Shown here piece after piece: positions 16,575-25,407 of a DNA stretch of 64,000 bases. Each line of letters starts with the position of its first letter. Position 1 is the stretch's first letter. Both the position numbers and the translations under genes were made by a program. Below the pieces are notes generated by a model. The model worked only from the letters and a program-made list of their open reading frames with translations. It was not told the DNA's origin and ran no database searches. The DNA is from Lachnospiraceae bacterium (GTDB taxonomy: Bacteria > Bacillota > Clostridia > Lachnospirales > Lachnospiraceae): contig SVDM01000002.1 in NCBI GenBank assembly GCA_015058015.1, positions 131,965 through 195,964 of the forward strand. The letters are read 5' to 3'.

Positions 16575-17672
16575 TTACTCACCTGCCTTTTTTTCACGCT
16601 TCTGAAATCTATATCTGAAGAAGAACTCACAACCAATAATAAAGAACAGGATAATACCCTGTAGTACAGCGGAGCTGTCTGCCGAGATACCCATGTTGGA
16701 TTCAACAACACGGCTTCCCTTCTCAAGGATAGCAAACAAAGCGGATATAACAACTATAATAGCCGGATTAAGGTTTGATAACCACGCCACGATAATGGCT
16801 GTAAATCCTACGCCTCCTGCAACACCAACTGAAAGTGTGGCATCAGCACCTGTTGCCTGAACCATTCCGCCTATTCCGCATATTCCGCCGCTTAGTAGCA
16901 TGGTTCTTATCATTATCTTCTTAACATTCATACCTGCATAGTTGGCAGTTGCTTTACTTCCGCCTACTACGCTGAGTTCGTATCCCTGCTTGGAATAGTT
17001 CATATAGATGAATACTACTACTGCAAGAAGAATAGCAATAACCCATCCTGAATGAATTCCAAAGACCTTATCCAACGTAGCATTGGCATCAAAGGTTGCT
17101 ATCTTGGCAAAACCCGGTGAACTGGGGTCTGCCCATGGGCCATCTCGCAGGAATGCAATTATATACAAGGCTATGTAATTGAGCATCAAGGTAAACAAGG
17201 TCTCGTTGGTATTGAACTTAACCTTGAACAATGTAGGAATAAGCGCCCACAATGCTCCTCCCACTGCTCCGGCAATGAACATTACTATCATAAGAATCCA
17301 GTGGGGCCACTCGCTTCTAAATAAAGCAAAGTATGATGCAAATACCGCGCCCATGATTATCTGTCCCTCTGCACCGATATTCCAAAACTGCATCTTAAAT
17401 GCAAGGGTTACACCAAGGGATGCAATAACAAGGGGAACCAGTATCTTTACTGTGGCCTGGAAAGCCGCCTTGCTTCTAAAGCAACCGATTATGATGGTCT
17501 GATACACCTCTAAGGGGTTACATCCGATGGAAAACATAAATAATCCGCCGGCTATAAGGGCCAATACAAAGGCTACAAGTCTTAATATAATAGTCTTGTA
17601 CTTAGGCAACTCTTCACGCTTTACAACATGAAGTAAGGGCTGTCTGGCAACTGTTCTTGTATTACTGCTCAT
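16575..17672 (-). CDS. Nucleoside-type ABC transporter permease (first permease)
   Basis: A 365-residue membrane protein with about ten helices and a basic N-terminus. The YufP/NupP-type segments are PLVIASLGVTLAFKMQFWNIG, AEGQIIMGAVFASY and FNTNETLFTLMLNYIA. The ATPase gene upstream overlaps its start by 11 bp. Together the two permeases form the membrane channel of a BMP-dependent nucleoside importer. Confidence 0.9.
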   Translation of the reverse strand: MSSNTRTVARQPLLHVVKREELPKYKTIILRLVAFVLALIAGGLFMFSIGCNPLEVYQTIIIGCFRSKAAFQATVKILVPLVIASLGVTLAFKMQFWNIGAEGQIIMGAVFASYFALFRSEWPHWILMIVMFIAGAVGGALWALIPTLFKVKFNTNETLFTLMLNYIALYIIAFLRDGPWADPSSPGFAKIATFDANATLDKVFGIHSGWVIAILLAVVVFIYMNYSKQGYELSVVGGSKATANYAGMNVKKIMIRTMLLSGGICGIGGMVQATGADATLSVGVAGGVGFTAIIVAWLSNLNPAIIVVISALFAILEKGSRVVESNMGISADSSAVLQGIILFFIIGCEFFFRYRFQKREKKAGE

Positions 17673-19194
17673 TTGTCATGCCCTCCAATCTCTTTCCTGC
17701 CATCATAAGACCGATGTCTTCTTTTGATACTATATGCGGGTCAACAATTCCCACAACTTCGCCATTACACATAACCATAATACGGTCTGCCAGTGTAAGT
17801 ATAACGTCCAAATCTTCTCCTACATAGAGGATTGCCGTTCCTTTTCTCTTCTGAATATTAAGAAGGTCATATACCATGTAGGATGAGTTAATATCCAGTC
17901 CTCTTACGGGATATGCCGTAATAAGAACATTGGGGTTACTCTGAATCTCACGTCCGATAAGAACCTTTTGAACATTACCGCCGGAAAGCCTCCTGACGGG
18001 GGTATCTATACCGGGAGTTAAGATTCCCAGCTTCTTAATCAAATCTTCCGCCAACTCTCTTGCGGGCTTACGATCCACAAAGATTCCCTTGGAATCATTG
18101 TATTTCTTAAGGAGCATATTATCAGTCATGCCCATATCAGAGACAAGACCCATTCCCAGTCTGTCTTCCGGAACAAAACTCATGGTAATACCCATCTTAA
18201 TAATCTCTGAAGGGGTCTTACCAACGATATCTTCTTTCTTGTATAGAATAGTTCCCTCATTAGGTTTGATGAGTCCTGCAATAGTCTCGCAAAGCTCCTT
18301 CTGACCGCTTCCGGCCACACCTACAACGCCTAAGATTTCTCCAGTTCTAAGTTCGAAGGAAATATCATTGAGAGCCCTTGTCTTATCCGGTTTAAATACA
18401 GAGAGATGATACATCTCTAAGATAGGTTCCTTATTCTTGGTCTCGGGACGCTCTATCTGAAGGTCAACGGCGCAACCAACCATAAGCTCTGTCAAGTGCT
18501 TCTCGTCAGTCTCAGCCGTATTAACAGTTTCTACACTTTGTCCTTTACGAAGAATAGTTACACGGTCACTTATGGCCATAACCTCATTAAGCTTATGGGT
18601 AATGATTATTATGGCATTGCCCTGTTCCTTCATCCTTCGAAGGATTGCAAATAATTTCTCTGTCTCCTGAGGTGTAAGAACCGCCGTAGGCTCATCCAAT
18701 ATAAGGATGTTAGCTCCACGGTATAATACTTTCATTATCTCAACTGTCTGCTTCTCGGAAACCGACATGTCGTATACTTTCTTATCAGGAACCACATTAA
18801 GTCCGTATTTGTCGGACATACCGGTAATCTTCTCCCTAAGCTCTTTCATCTTGGGGATCTTACCTTCCGTTCCCAGAATAATATTCTCCATGGCAGAATA
18901 TACATCCACCAGTTTGAAATGCTGATGAATCATTCCGATTCCTAAATCTGCAGCATCTGTTGGGGAGTTAATGGCTACGCTTTCACCGTTAATGAAGATA
19001 TCACCGGAATCCTGATGATATATTCCGGACAACATATTCATTAGAGTGGTCTTACCTGCACCGTTCTCACCCAAAAGTGCAAGTATCTCTCCCTTTCTTA
19101 CAGCCAGATCAATATGATCATTGGCTACTACCTTGCCGAAACGCTTAGTTATTCCTCTGCATTCAATTGCGTATTGTGCTTCGTTACTGTTCAA
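17662..19194 (-). CDS. Nucleoside-type ABC transporter ATP-binding protein (two ABC domains)
   Basis: About 510 residues with two fused nucleotide-binding domains, as in YufO/NupO. The first has a full Walker A (GENGAGKTT), signature MSVSEKQTVEIMKVL and Walker B LILDEPTAVLTPQE. The second has the degenerate P-loop GVAGSGQKEL and signature LSGGNVQKVLIGREI, normal for this family. A TTG start at 19194 is preferred because GAGGTG lies six bases upstream. The longer ATG-started frame from 19242 would begin inside a terminator-like hairpin. Confidence 0.88.
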   Translation of the reverse strand: MNSNEAQYAIECRGITKRFGKVVANDHIDLAVRKGEILALLGENGAGKTTLMNMLSGIYHQDSGDIFINGESVAINSPTDAADLGIGMIHQHFKLVDVYSAMENIILGTEGKIPKMKELREKITGMSDKYGLNVVPDKKVYDMSVSEKQTVEIMKVLYRGANILILDEPTAVLTPQETEKLFAILRRMKEQGNAIIIITHKLNEVMAISDRVTILRKGQSVETVNTAETDEKHLTELMVGCAVDLQIERPETKNKEPILEMYHLSVFKPDKTRALNDISFELRTGEILGVVGVAGSGQKELCETIAGLIKPNEGTILYKKEDIVGKTPSEIIKMGITMSFVPEDRLGMGLVSDMGMTDNMLLKKYNDSKGIFVDRKPARELAEDLIKKLGILTPGIDTPVRRLSGGNVQKVLIGREIQSNPNVLITAYPVRGLDINSSYMVYDLLNIQKRKGTAILYVGEDLDVILTLADRIMVMCNGEVVGIVDPHIVSKEDIGLMMAGKRLEGMTNEQ

Positions 19195-19220
19195 AATTTT
19201 CACCTCAGAAAAAAAGTCAA

Positions 19221-19246
19221 TCGAGTAGGGGAAATTCCCCACTCGA
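19221..19246 (-). terminator. Terminator-like hairpin just before the ATPase start
   Basis: The minus-strand hairpin TCGAGTGGGG/CCCCTACTCGA has one bulged base. TTGACTTTTTTTC follows, immediately ahead of the GAGGTG ribosome binding site. It could attenuate transcription into the permease genes. Confidence 0.6.
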
Positions 19247-19255
19247 TGTCGCGTT

Positions 19256-19291
19256 GGTCATCAAATGAATATTAATATTCGCTTGATAACC
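19256..19291 (-). repeat. Imperfect hairpin between bmp gene and ATPase gene
   Basis: Arms GGTCATCAA and TTGATAACC (one mismatch) enclose the perfect palindrome GAATATTAATATTC. It is the middle of three consecutive hairpins in this 164-bp gap. Confidence 0.5.
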
Positions 19292-19306
19292 ATATCGCGC
19301 AAAAAG

Positions 19307-19337
19307 CCGGGAAGGCGCACTTAGTGCGCTTCCCCGG
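19307..19337 (-). terminator. Terminator after BMP lipoprotein gene
   Basis: A long GC-rich stem (CCGGGGAAGCGCAC / GTGCGCCTTCCCGG with minor mismatches), followed on the minus strand by GCTTTTTG. It should keep binding-protein transcripts in excess over the rest of the operon. Confidence 0.75.
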
Positions 19338-19358
19338 ATTATAAAGTTCGTAAAAGTA

Positions 19359-20522
19359 TTATTTTACTTCAACATTCTTAAAGTACCAGTTAATCTTTCC
19401 GGTAATATCTGCATCGGAAAGTGTCTTGCCGGCCTCACCGATCTTCTTTCCGTCGTTGGTCTCAATCTCTCCGTCAAATACGTTGAATGAACCGTCTAAG
19501 ATCTGCTTCTTAGCTGCCTCAATCTCTTCCTTAGCCTTAGGATTAGCAAATGATGCAAGCTCTGTAAGTGTTACAAGACCTTCCTTCATTCCTGCGTAGT
19601 AGTTAGAACCATCCCAGGTTCCTTCCATAATAGACTTAACAGCTGAAGTGTAATATACACCCCAATCCCACATAACTGAGCAGATAACAGCCTTAGGTGC
19701 ATCCTTGCTCATATCTGAGTTGTAACCTACACCGTATACTCCTGCCTTCTCAGCTGCTGTCTGAGGTCCTGAAGTATCGCAGTGCTGAGCGATTACGTCG
19801 CATCCTGAATCAATAAGTGCCTGAGCTGCCTGAGTTTCTCCTTCGGGGTTGAACCAGGAGCCTGTTACCTTAACATATACCTTAGCTTCGGGATTAACCT
19901 TGTTAACACCCATAGCAAATGCGTCGATTCCTCCGGTAACCTCTGAGTTAGTTGAATCCATAGCTGCTACATAACCAATCTTGTTAGTCTTGGTCTGAAG
20001 ACCTGCTGCAAGACCTGATAAATATCTTGCCTGATAGATTCTTCCGAAGTAGTTGTTAAAGTTGTTACCGTTTGATTTGTAACCTGTTCCGTGTGAGAAA
20101 TATACATCAGGGAATTCCTTTGCAAGCTTCTCACATATATCCATAAATCCAAAGCTTGTTGCGAATATTACGTTGCATCCCTCATCGATACAGTCTCTCA
20201 TGGCTGTTTCGATCTTAGCCGGGTCAGTATCAGCTACATTGTTCTTTCTGATAATCTGTGAATCCTTAAGTCCCAGCTCTTTCTGCATCTTCTGGATACC
20301 AAGATCATGTGTGTAAGTGTATCCTGCACCCTCAGCCGGGTCTGTGATATGGATAACACCGATCTTTAAGTCATCCTTGGCGATTGGTTTCATTGTGCTC
20401 TTAGCATCGATTGTCTTACCTGCTACTGCTTCAGAATTCTTGTTGCTTGAAGCCGAGCCGCATCCGGCTACGAGGCAGACTAACATACTTGCCATTGCTA
20501 CGACACTCAATAATCTCTTCAT
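19359..20522 (-). CDS. BMP family nucleoside-binding lipoprotein
   Basis: A 387-residue lipoprotein with lipobox LVAGC (Cys21). The mature protein follows the basic-membrane-protein (PnrA/NupN) pattern: IKIGVIHITDPAEGAGYTYTH near its start (split by short insertions), VIFATSFGFMD, YVAAMDSTNSEVTGGIDAFAMGV and VIAQHCDTSGPQTAAEKAGVYGVGYNSD. It is the extracytoplasmic receptor of the nucleoside importer encoded just downstream. GGGAGG precedes the ATG. Confidence 0.92.
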   Translation of the reverse strand: MKRLLSVVAMASMLVCLVAGCGSASSNKNSEAVAGKTIDAKSTMKPIAKDDLKIGVIHITDPAEGAGYTYTHDLGIQKMQKELGLKDSQIIRKNNVADTDPAKIETAMRDCIDEGCNVIFATSFGFMDICEKLAKEFPDVYFSHGTGYKSNGNNFNNYFGRIYQARYLSGLAAGLQTKTNKIGYVAAMDSTNSEVTGGIDAFAMGVNKVNPEAKVYVKVTGSWFNPEGETQAAQALIDSGCDVIAQHCDTSGPQTAAEKAGVYGVGYNSDMSKDAPKAVICSVMWDWGVYYTSAVKSIMEGTWDGSNYYAGMKEGLVTLTELASFANPKAKEEIEAAKKQILDGSFNVFDGEIETNDGKKIGEAGKTLSDADITGKINWYFKNVEVK

Positions 20523-20751
20523 TACTTTTCCTCCCGTTTGTTACTGCTTGAAGATAAATTACAACAATAAAATTATCATAGAGAATTGTATTCGTCAATA
20601 ATCGGAATCACAAAATAATTCACATAAATTGAGGGCTTTTTGGTAATATTATTGTGCTAAAATCTATTGCAAATCTTCTTTTATTATGTAAAATATAAGT
20701 GTTGCATTTTAATAAGAAGAAAAATTAGTAATACACGGAAAGGACAGACAC

Positions 20752-22389
20752 ATGATAAGTGCCAATAATGTCACTCTCAGATTAGGTAAGAACGCCTTAT
20801 TTGAAGATGTAAACATAAAATTTACGGAAGGAAACTGCTACGGAATCATCGGAGCTAACGGCGCAGGTAAGTCTACTTTTTTAAAGATTTTATCCGGTCA
20901 GCTTGAACCCACCAACGGAGATGTTACCATCACTCCCGGTGAGAGACTCTCTTTCTTACAGCAGGACCATTTTAAATATGATGAATATCCCGTACTTGAT
21001 ACGGTTATTATGGGTAATCAGCATCTCTACGATGTTATGAAGGAGAAGGAGGCAATCTATGCTAAGCCGGACTTCTCCGACGAAGACGGTATCCGCGCCA
21101 GCGAACTTGAAGGTGAGTTCGCTGAGATGAACGGTTGGGAAGCAGAAAGTGATGCTGCCACCCTTCTTAACGGACTTGGTGTAGGAACCGAGCTTCACTA
21201 CTCTCTTATGAAGGATTTGAACGGTAATGAGAAGGTTAAGGTTCTTCTTGCTCAGGCTTTGTTCGGTAATCCGGATATCCTGCTTCTGGACGAGCCTACC
21301 AACCACTTAGACCTTGATGCTATTACCTGGCTTGAAGAGTTCCTTATTAACTTTGATAATACTGTCATTGTAGTATCCCATGACAGATATTTTCTTAATA
21401 AGGTTTGTACTCACATCGCTGATATTGATTATGCAAAGATTCAGCTTTATGCAGGTAACTACGACTTCTGGTACGAGTCTTCACAGCTTCTTATCAAGCA
21501 GATGAAAGAAGCCAACAAGAAGAAGGAAGAAAAGATTAAGGAGTTGCAGGAGTTCATCTCCCGTTTCTCTGCCAATGCTTCCAAGTCTAAGCAGGCTACT
21601 TCCCGTAAGAAGGCTTTGGAGAAGATTGAGCTTGACGAGATTAAGCCCTCAAGCCGTAAATATCCTTACATTGATTTCAGACCCAACCGTGAGATTGGTA
21701 ACGAGGTTCTCTTTGTTGAAGGCCTCTCCAAGACCATTGACGGTGAGAAGATATTAGATAACCTGACATTTACCGTAGGACATGATGACAAGATTGCCTT
21801 TGTAGGCGGTAATGAACATGCCAAGACCGTACTCTTTAAAATTCTTATGGGAGAGATGGAGCCGGATTCAGGTTCCTTCAAGTGGGGCGTTACCACAAGC
21901 CAGACATACTTCCCCAAGGATTCAGGTGCAGAGTTCGAGAACGAATACACTATTGCCGAGTGGCTTGCCCAGTATTCTGAGAACAAGGACGCTACTTATG
22001 TTCGTGGTTTCCTCGGACGTATGCTCTTCCCGGGAGATGCAGGTGTTAAGAAGGTTAAAGTATTATCCGGTGGTGAGAAGGTTCGTTGCCTCCTCTCTAA
22101 GATGATGATAAGCGGTGCTAACGTGCTCATCCTTGACGAGCCCACTAACCACCTTGACATGGAATCAATCACCGCCCTTAACAACGGACTTATTAAGTTC
22201 CCGGGTGTAATCCTTTTCGCATCCCATGACCACCAGTTTGTGCAGACAACTGCCAACCGTATCATGGAGATCCTCCCCGGCGGAGCTTTAATTGATAAAA
22301 TTACTTCTTATGACGAATATCTTGAGAGCGATGATATGGCAAGAAAGAGAGCCGTATTCTCAATGGATGACGCTGACGAAGACAACTAA
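20752..22389 (+). CDS. ABC-F family ATPase (ribosome-associated type)
   Basis: A 545-residue soluble protein with two ABC domains joined by a lysine-rich linker (about residues 240-305), the ABC-F plan; no membrane segments. Domain 1 has Walker A GANGAGKST (34-42), an altered signature LNGNEK (156-161) and LLLDEPTNHLDLD. Domain 2 has a standard LSGGEK signature (438-443) and LILDEPTNHLDME. However, its Walker A is GGNEHAKT (352-359), without the usual GxGK(S/T) glycines. ABC-F proteins act on translating ribosomes. It resembles the YkpA/YbiT branch rather than known resistance factors. Confidence 0.9.
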   Translation: MISANNVTLRLGKNALFEDVNIKFTEGNCYGIIGANGAGKSTFLKILSGQLEPTNGDVTITPGERLSFLQQDHFKYDEYPVLDTVIMGNQHLYDVMKEKEAIYAKPDFSDEDGIRASELEGEFAEMNGWEAESDAATLLNGLGVGTELHYSLMKDLNGNEKVKVLLAQALFGNPDILLLDEPTNHLDLDAITWLEEFLINFDNTVIVVSHDRYFLNKVCTHIADIDYAKIQLYAGNYDFWYESSQLLIKQMKEANKKKEEKIKELQEFISRFSANASKSKQATSRKKALEKIELDEIKPSSRKYPYIDFRPNREIGNEVLFVEGLSKTIDGEKILDNLTFTVGHDDKIAFVGGNEHAKTVLFKILMGEMEPDSGSFKWGVTTSQTYFPKDSGAEFENEYTIAEWLAQYSENKDATYVRGFLGRMLFPGDAGVKKVKVLSGGEKVRCLLSKMMISGANVLILDEPTNHLDMESITALNNGLIKFPGVILFASHDHQFVQTTANRIMEILPGGALIDKITSYDEYLESDDMARKRAVFSMDDADEDN

Positions 22390-22395
22390 AGAATT

Positions 22396-22422
22396 AAGGA
22401 CAGGCTTTAACGCCTGTCCTTT
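22396..22422 (+). terminator. Terminator of the ABC-F gene
   Basis: A perfect 10-bp stem (AAGGACAGGC / GCCTGTCCTT, loop of seven) followed by TGTTTTT. It abuts the left island attachment repeat. Confidence 0.85.
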
Positions 22423-22424
22423 GT

Positions 22425-22456
22425 TTTTGGATGGAGTAGACGGGATTTGAACCCGT
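22425..22456 (+). repeat. Left attachment site (copy of ssrA 3' end)
   Basis: A 32-bp direct repeat, identical to 30100-30131, containing GGATGGAGTAGACGGGATTT. It corresponds to the acceptor and T-arm end of tmRNA. Just outside it lies the ABC-F terminator, so host genes resume directly. Confidence 0.85.
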
Positions 22457-22510
22457 TCGTCAACCCCGGGAAATCTTGAAAATAGGAGGTTTACAGCGTC
22501 AACACCTCCC

Positions 22511-22532
22511 GGGTACCTCAAGGGGTACCTCA
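22511..22532 (+). repeat. Paired GGGTACCTCA repeats, left island end
   Basis: Two copies of GGGTACCTCA, 12 bp apart start to start, 55 bp inside the left repeat. The same decamer occurs twice at 30009-30028 near the right end. Candidate arm-type recombinase sites. The surrounding 22457-22555 also holds GC-rich inverted repeats that may terminate the kinase transcript. Confidence 0.5.
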
Positions 22533-22555
22533 AATTTGACCCCTTGGGGACGGGG

Positions 22556-23989
22556 TTAATGGGTCATTTTTTGCAGGATTACTGTGAGGGTTACGAGGTT
22601 GCCTTCCTGTGATAGGAAAATGTCTCCGCTGTATTTCTTTGCAATACTCTTCATGTTTTGAAGGCCTATCCCATGCCCCTCCTCGGAGCTTGCTCTCTTC
22701 GGGAGTCCGGATTCTGAGTCTATTTCGAGAACGCCTTCGAGGGAATTGGTCATTTCTATCAGATAAGCATTCCCCTTTATGTATGAGGTTACACTGACGG
22801 AAGGTTTGCTATCCGCCTTAACCTTTTTACAGGCTGCAAAAGCATTGGAAAATGCGTTTCCCAGTATTCCGGAAATATCAAATATTTCAAAACCGAAATC
22901 ATCCGGATAGAGAAAGTCGGACGTGAACTCTATTCCGGCACGAAGAGCTTCCTCATATCTCTCGGAAATGATAATGTCTGTCACCGGGTTGCCTGTATTA
23001 AATCTTGGTCTCACATCCCTCACCAGGTTTTCCATAGAAGACAGATAATCTTTCGCCTCTTCGGTCTTCCCTTCATTTATCAATGCTGACAAGACCTCCA
23101 TGTGATGATTCATATCGTGACGTATGGACCTGATCTCGGCGTATTTTTCTTCCATCTTATTCACATGATCCTGCAGGGCAAGGGTCTGTTCCTTCAGGAT
23201 GGCCGCGTTTACCTTTTCTTTTGTCATCCTTTTTATATCAAAGAAGCACCAGATAAATACAAGAATAAAAACATAAAACAGAAGGTAGTTTAGCAGTCTT
23301 GAAGCGCTGTTGTAGGATATTGCCTCAAGAGCCGCAGTATCTCCCATATTATCAAGCACTTTAAAGTACTTCGAGTACATATCATAGTACTCCGCATAAA
23401 CCATCATTTCCGAGAAAACCATGAAAAAGGGCAAGGAAAGGAATAAGAGGTCCCGGGGAGAAATATCTTCGTCATATGCTCCTATGAATTTATGCATCAG
23501 AACCGTTCCTAGAAGAAGCAGCACCGAAAATACTATCAGATCCTCTGCAATAGAAACGAAATACAGTATAATGGTCCTCTCCGGCGAGTTATTTAGGGCG
23601 GCATTTCCAAAGAGAAAATCCTGAAAATACAAACTCTGCTCAGAGCTTATTCTCAAGCACAAGGTAACAAATGCATAAAACAGGAGTGATAGGAAAAGCT
23701 TTTGTCTCGGTCTTTCACGCTCAAAGGCATACAGGAAAAGAAAGCCCAGACCGATGCGGACTACCGAGCCCACACCCCTTGGAAGGTCAAATCCAAAGTT
23801 GTAGGTAAATATCATATAGACCGTAAATAATGCTCCGGAGATATATGCGTGCACCTTTTTCCCGTACGGAAAGACACGGGCAAATCTGCTGAAGAAATAG
23901 CCCATTATCAAAGAATAAAAAATGTTATGCAGGATTGTCCCCAGATTCACCATTTTATCGGCAAATGCAAGCCACTCGTAACCATTCAT
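22556..23989 (-). CDS. AgrC-like GHKL sensor histidine kinase
   Basis: A 477-residue protein. Six to seven hydrophobic helices fill residues 15-255. A coiled-coil linker (about 262-285) and a C-terminal kinase core follow. The phospho-acceptor box is IRHDMNHHMEV, the N-box region NAFSNAFAACKK, and the G-box GHGIGLQNMKSIAKKY, all of GHKL (HATPase_c_5) type. It would sense an unknown, perhaps peptide, signal at the membrane and phosphorylate the LytTR regulator whose gene ends 3 bp upstream. Last gene of the four-gene P2 operon, so its expression should respond to its own regulator. Confidence 0.88.
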   Translation of the reverse strand: MNGYEWLAFADKMVNLGTILHNIFYSLIMGYFFSRFARVFPYGKKVHAYISGALFTVYMIFTYNFGFDLPRGVGSVVRIGLGFLFLYAFERERPRQKLFLSLLFYAFVTLCLRISSEQSLYFQDFLFGNAALNNSPERTIILYFVSIAEDLIVFSVLLLLGTVLMHKFIGAYDEDISPRDLLFLSLPFFMVFSEMMVYAEYYDMYSKYFKVLDNMGDTAALEAISYNSASRLLNYLLFYVFILVFIWCFFDIKRMTKEKVNAAILKEQTLALQDHVNKMEEKYAEIRSIRHDMNHHMEVLSALINEGKTEEAKDYLSSMENLVRDVRPRFNTGNPVTDIIISERYEEALRAGIEFTSDFLYPDDFGFEIFDISGILGNAFSNAFAACKKVKADSKPSVSVTSYIKGNAYLIEMTNSLEGVLEIDSESGLPKRASSEEGHGIGLQNMKSIAKKYSGDIFLSQEGNLVTLTVILQKMTH

Positions 23990-23992
23990 TGT

Positions 23993-24739
23993 TTATCTCC
24001 TAATAAACCGCGCGTAGGTTCTCACAAAATCATTATATTTCTTCTTCGAAAGGATGGCGTTTCCTCCGCCTCGAAGCTTGATTTCATGAGAATTGTAACT
24101 CTCAACGAAATTCAGATTAATAATATAAGACCTGTGGGGGCTGTAGAAGTCCCCTCCCAGATTCTCAAGTAATTCCGTGATTTTTCCGTAGTAATCATAT
24201 ACTCCGCGAACAGTATTGATCGTGATCTTCCGATTATAAATCTCGGCAGAAATGATGTCCGCCCTGTTAATACGTGTCAATGTGCCTCCAAAATGAATAA
24301 AGATACTTTCATCCCCGGCTACCCTCTCACTATTAATCTTTTCACATGCAGCATCTATAGCTTCATACAGATTCACATCATTTACCGGCTTAAGAAGATA
24401 CCTGAATGCCTCAACTTTGAACGCTTCATATACCTGTTGCTCGTTCCCGGTAAGGAAAATGATGATGGACTTATCATTGGCATCACGTAAATGCTTTGCA
24501 ACTTGAAAGCCGTCAATCCCAGGCATCATAACGTCCAGAATGATTATATCCGAAAATGTATCAGAGCGCGCTGAAGCGGAGCTGGCTTTTCTGCCCTCTC
24601 CGCTTTGCTTTTCAAATGCTGATACTAAATCCTCTCCGGAACTAAATACGTCAATACTCATACCGGGATATTTTATTGTCAGCTTATTCTTTATTTCCTG
24701 TGCAACGATCTGTTCATCTTCACAAATGACAACGTTCAT
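23993..24739 (-). CDS. LytTR family response regulator
   Basis: A 248-residue protein. The N-terminal receiver domain (1-125) has acidic pocket CEDE at 7-10, phospho-acceptor in IIILDVMMPGIDGF, and FKVEAFRYLLKP. The C-terminal LytTR DNA-binding domain (about 145-245) has FIHFGGTLTRINRADIISAE, FYSPHRSYIINLNFVESY and LSKKKYNDFVRTYARF. It should bind paired direct repeats, and such repeats are found upstream of both operons in this cluster. An insertion rich in Ser/Ala (about residues 44-62) lies in the receiver domain. Start is 1 bp after the preceding stop. Confidence 0.92.
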   Translation of the reverse strand: MNVVICEDEQIVAQEIKNKLTIKYPGMSIDVFSSGEDLVSAFEKQSGEGRKASSASARSDTFSDIIILDVMMPGIDGFQVAKHLRDANDKSIIIFLTGNEQQVYEAFKVEAFRYLLKPVNDVNLYEAIDAACEKINSERVAGDESIFIHFGGTLTRINRADIISAEIYNRKITINTVRGVYDYYGKITELLENLGGDFYSPHRSYIINLNFVESYNSHEIKLRGGGNAILSKKKYNDFVRTYARFIRR

Positions 24740-24740
24740 A

Positions 24741-25379
24741 CTACTCGTCTGCCTTTATATTCTTACTCTCGTAATAGTCTTCAAACAGCTTATTTGCCGC
24801 GTCCTGAGTTTGCTGGCACAATGAGGGAAGACCGCCAAGTTTATTTGCTGCCTGTCCGATACCCTTATTCATCGCAGCCTGCATCTTCTTCATTTTTTCT
24901 ACATCATCGCCTGCAAGGGCACTGGCGAAATCAAACAACCTCTGTGATGTCTGCTTAACTCCCCAATATCCGTCTTCAGAGATATCTTCGGCAGCTTTTC
25001 TTCTGGCTTCTTCTGTGACGGTACCGCTGATCATGCTTATACCACTATTGGCCTGCTTATACTTTCCCGCCTGACCGGAAAGCATTTTCTCCACCATTCT
25101 TACAAGGGCCTGTTGCTGATCCTCCTGGGCTTGTTTCATCTGCTGTACGATAGCCGCCCTCTCTTCCGGGGATTTCTTATTAATACTGTAGGTTGCTTTG
25201 TTTACAGGCTGTTCTGATGATTTTTCAAATACTGCACCTTCGACGCTTTTATCATTTACATCCTTTTTAGCATCTGTTTTTACCGGATCAGCCGTCTTTT
25301 TATTCGCTGATTCCTTTGTATTAACCGGATTATATATATTAACCGCAGAAGCTGTAATTGTGTCTATTCCTATACTCAT
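24741..25379 (-). CDS. Unknown soluble protein in LytTR-controlled operon
   Basis: A 212-residue protein with no signal peptide or membrane segment. It has a disordered, Lys/Asp/Ser-rich N-terminal third, then a helical part with KKSPEERAAIVQQMKQAQEDQQ and a C-terminal helical region containing two Cys-poor amphipathic stretches. The start MSIGIDTITASAVNIYN resembles those of its neighbours (short hydrophobic-polar MxI starts). I do not recognise the family. GGAGGTG precedes the ATG. It sits between the FliD-like gene and the response-regulator gene, with near-zero spacing to the latter. Confidence 0.75.
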   Translation of the reverse strand: MSIGIDTITASAVNIYNPVNTKESANKKTADPVKTDAKKDVNDKSVEGAVFEKSSEQPVNKATYSINKKSPEERAAIVQQMKQAQEDQQQALVRMVEKMLSGQAGKYKQANSGISMISGTVTEEARRKAAEDISEDGYWGVKQTSQRLFDFASALAGDDVEKMKKMQAAMNKGIGQAANKLGGLPSLCQQTQDAANKLFEDYYESKNIKADE

Positions 25380-25407
25380 ATGACTGCACCTCCATTATAA
25401 CAAACTT

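Noticed and set aside
22430..22460. A second tRNA or tmRNA gene near 22440
   Set aside because: Only the 3' acceptor and T-arm end is present; it is the attachment-site duplicate of ssrA, not a gene.
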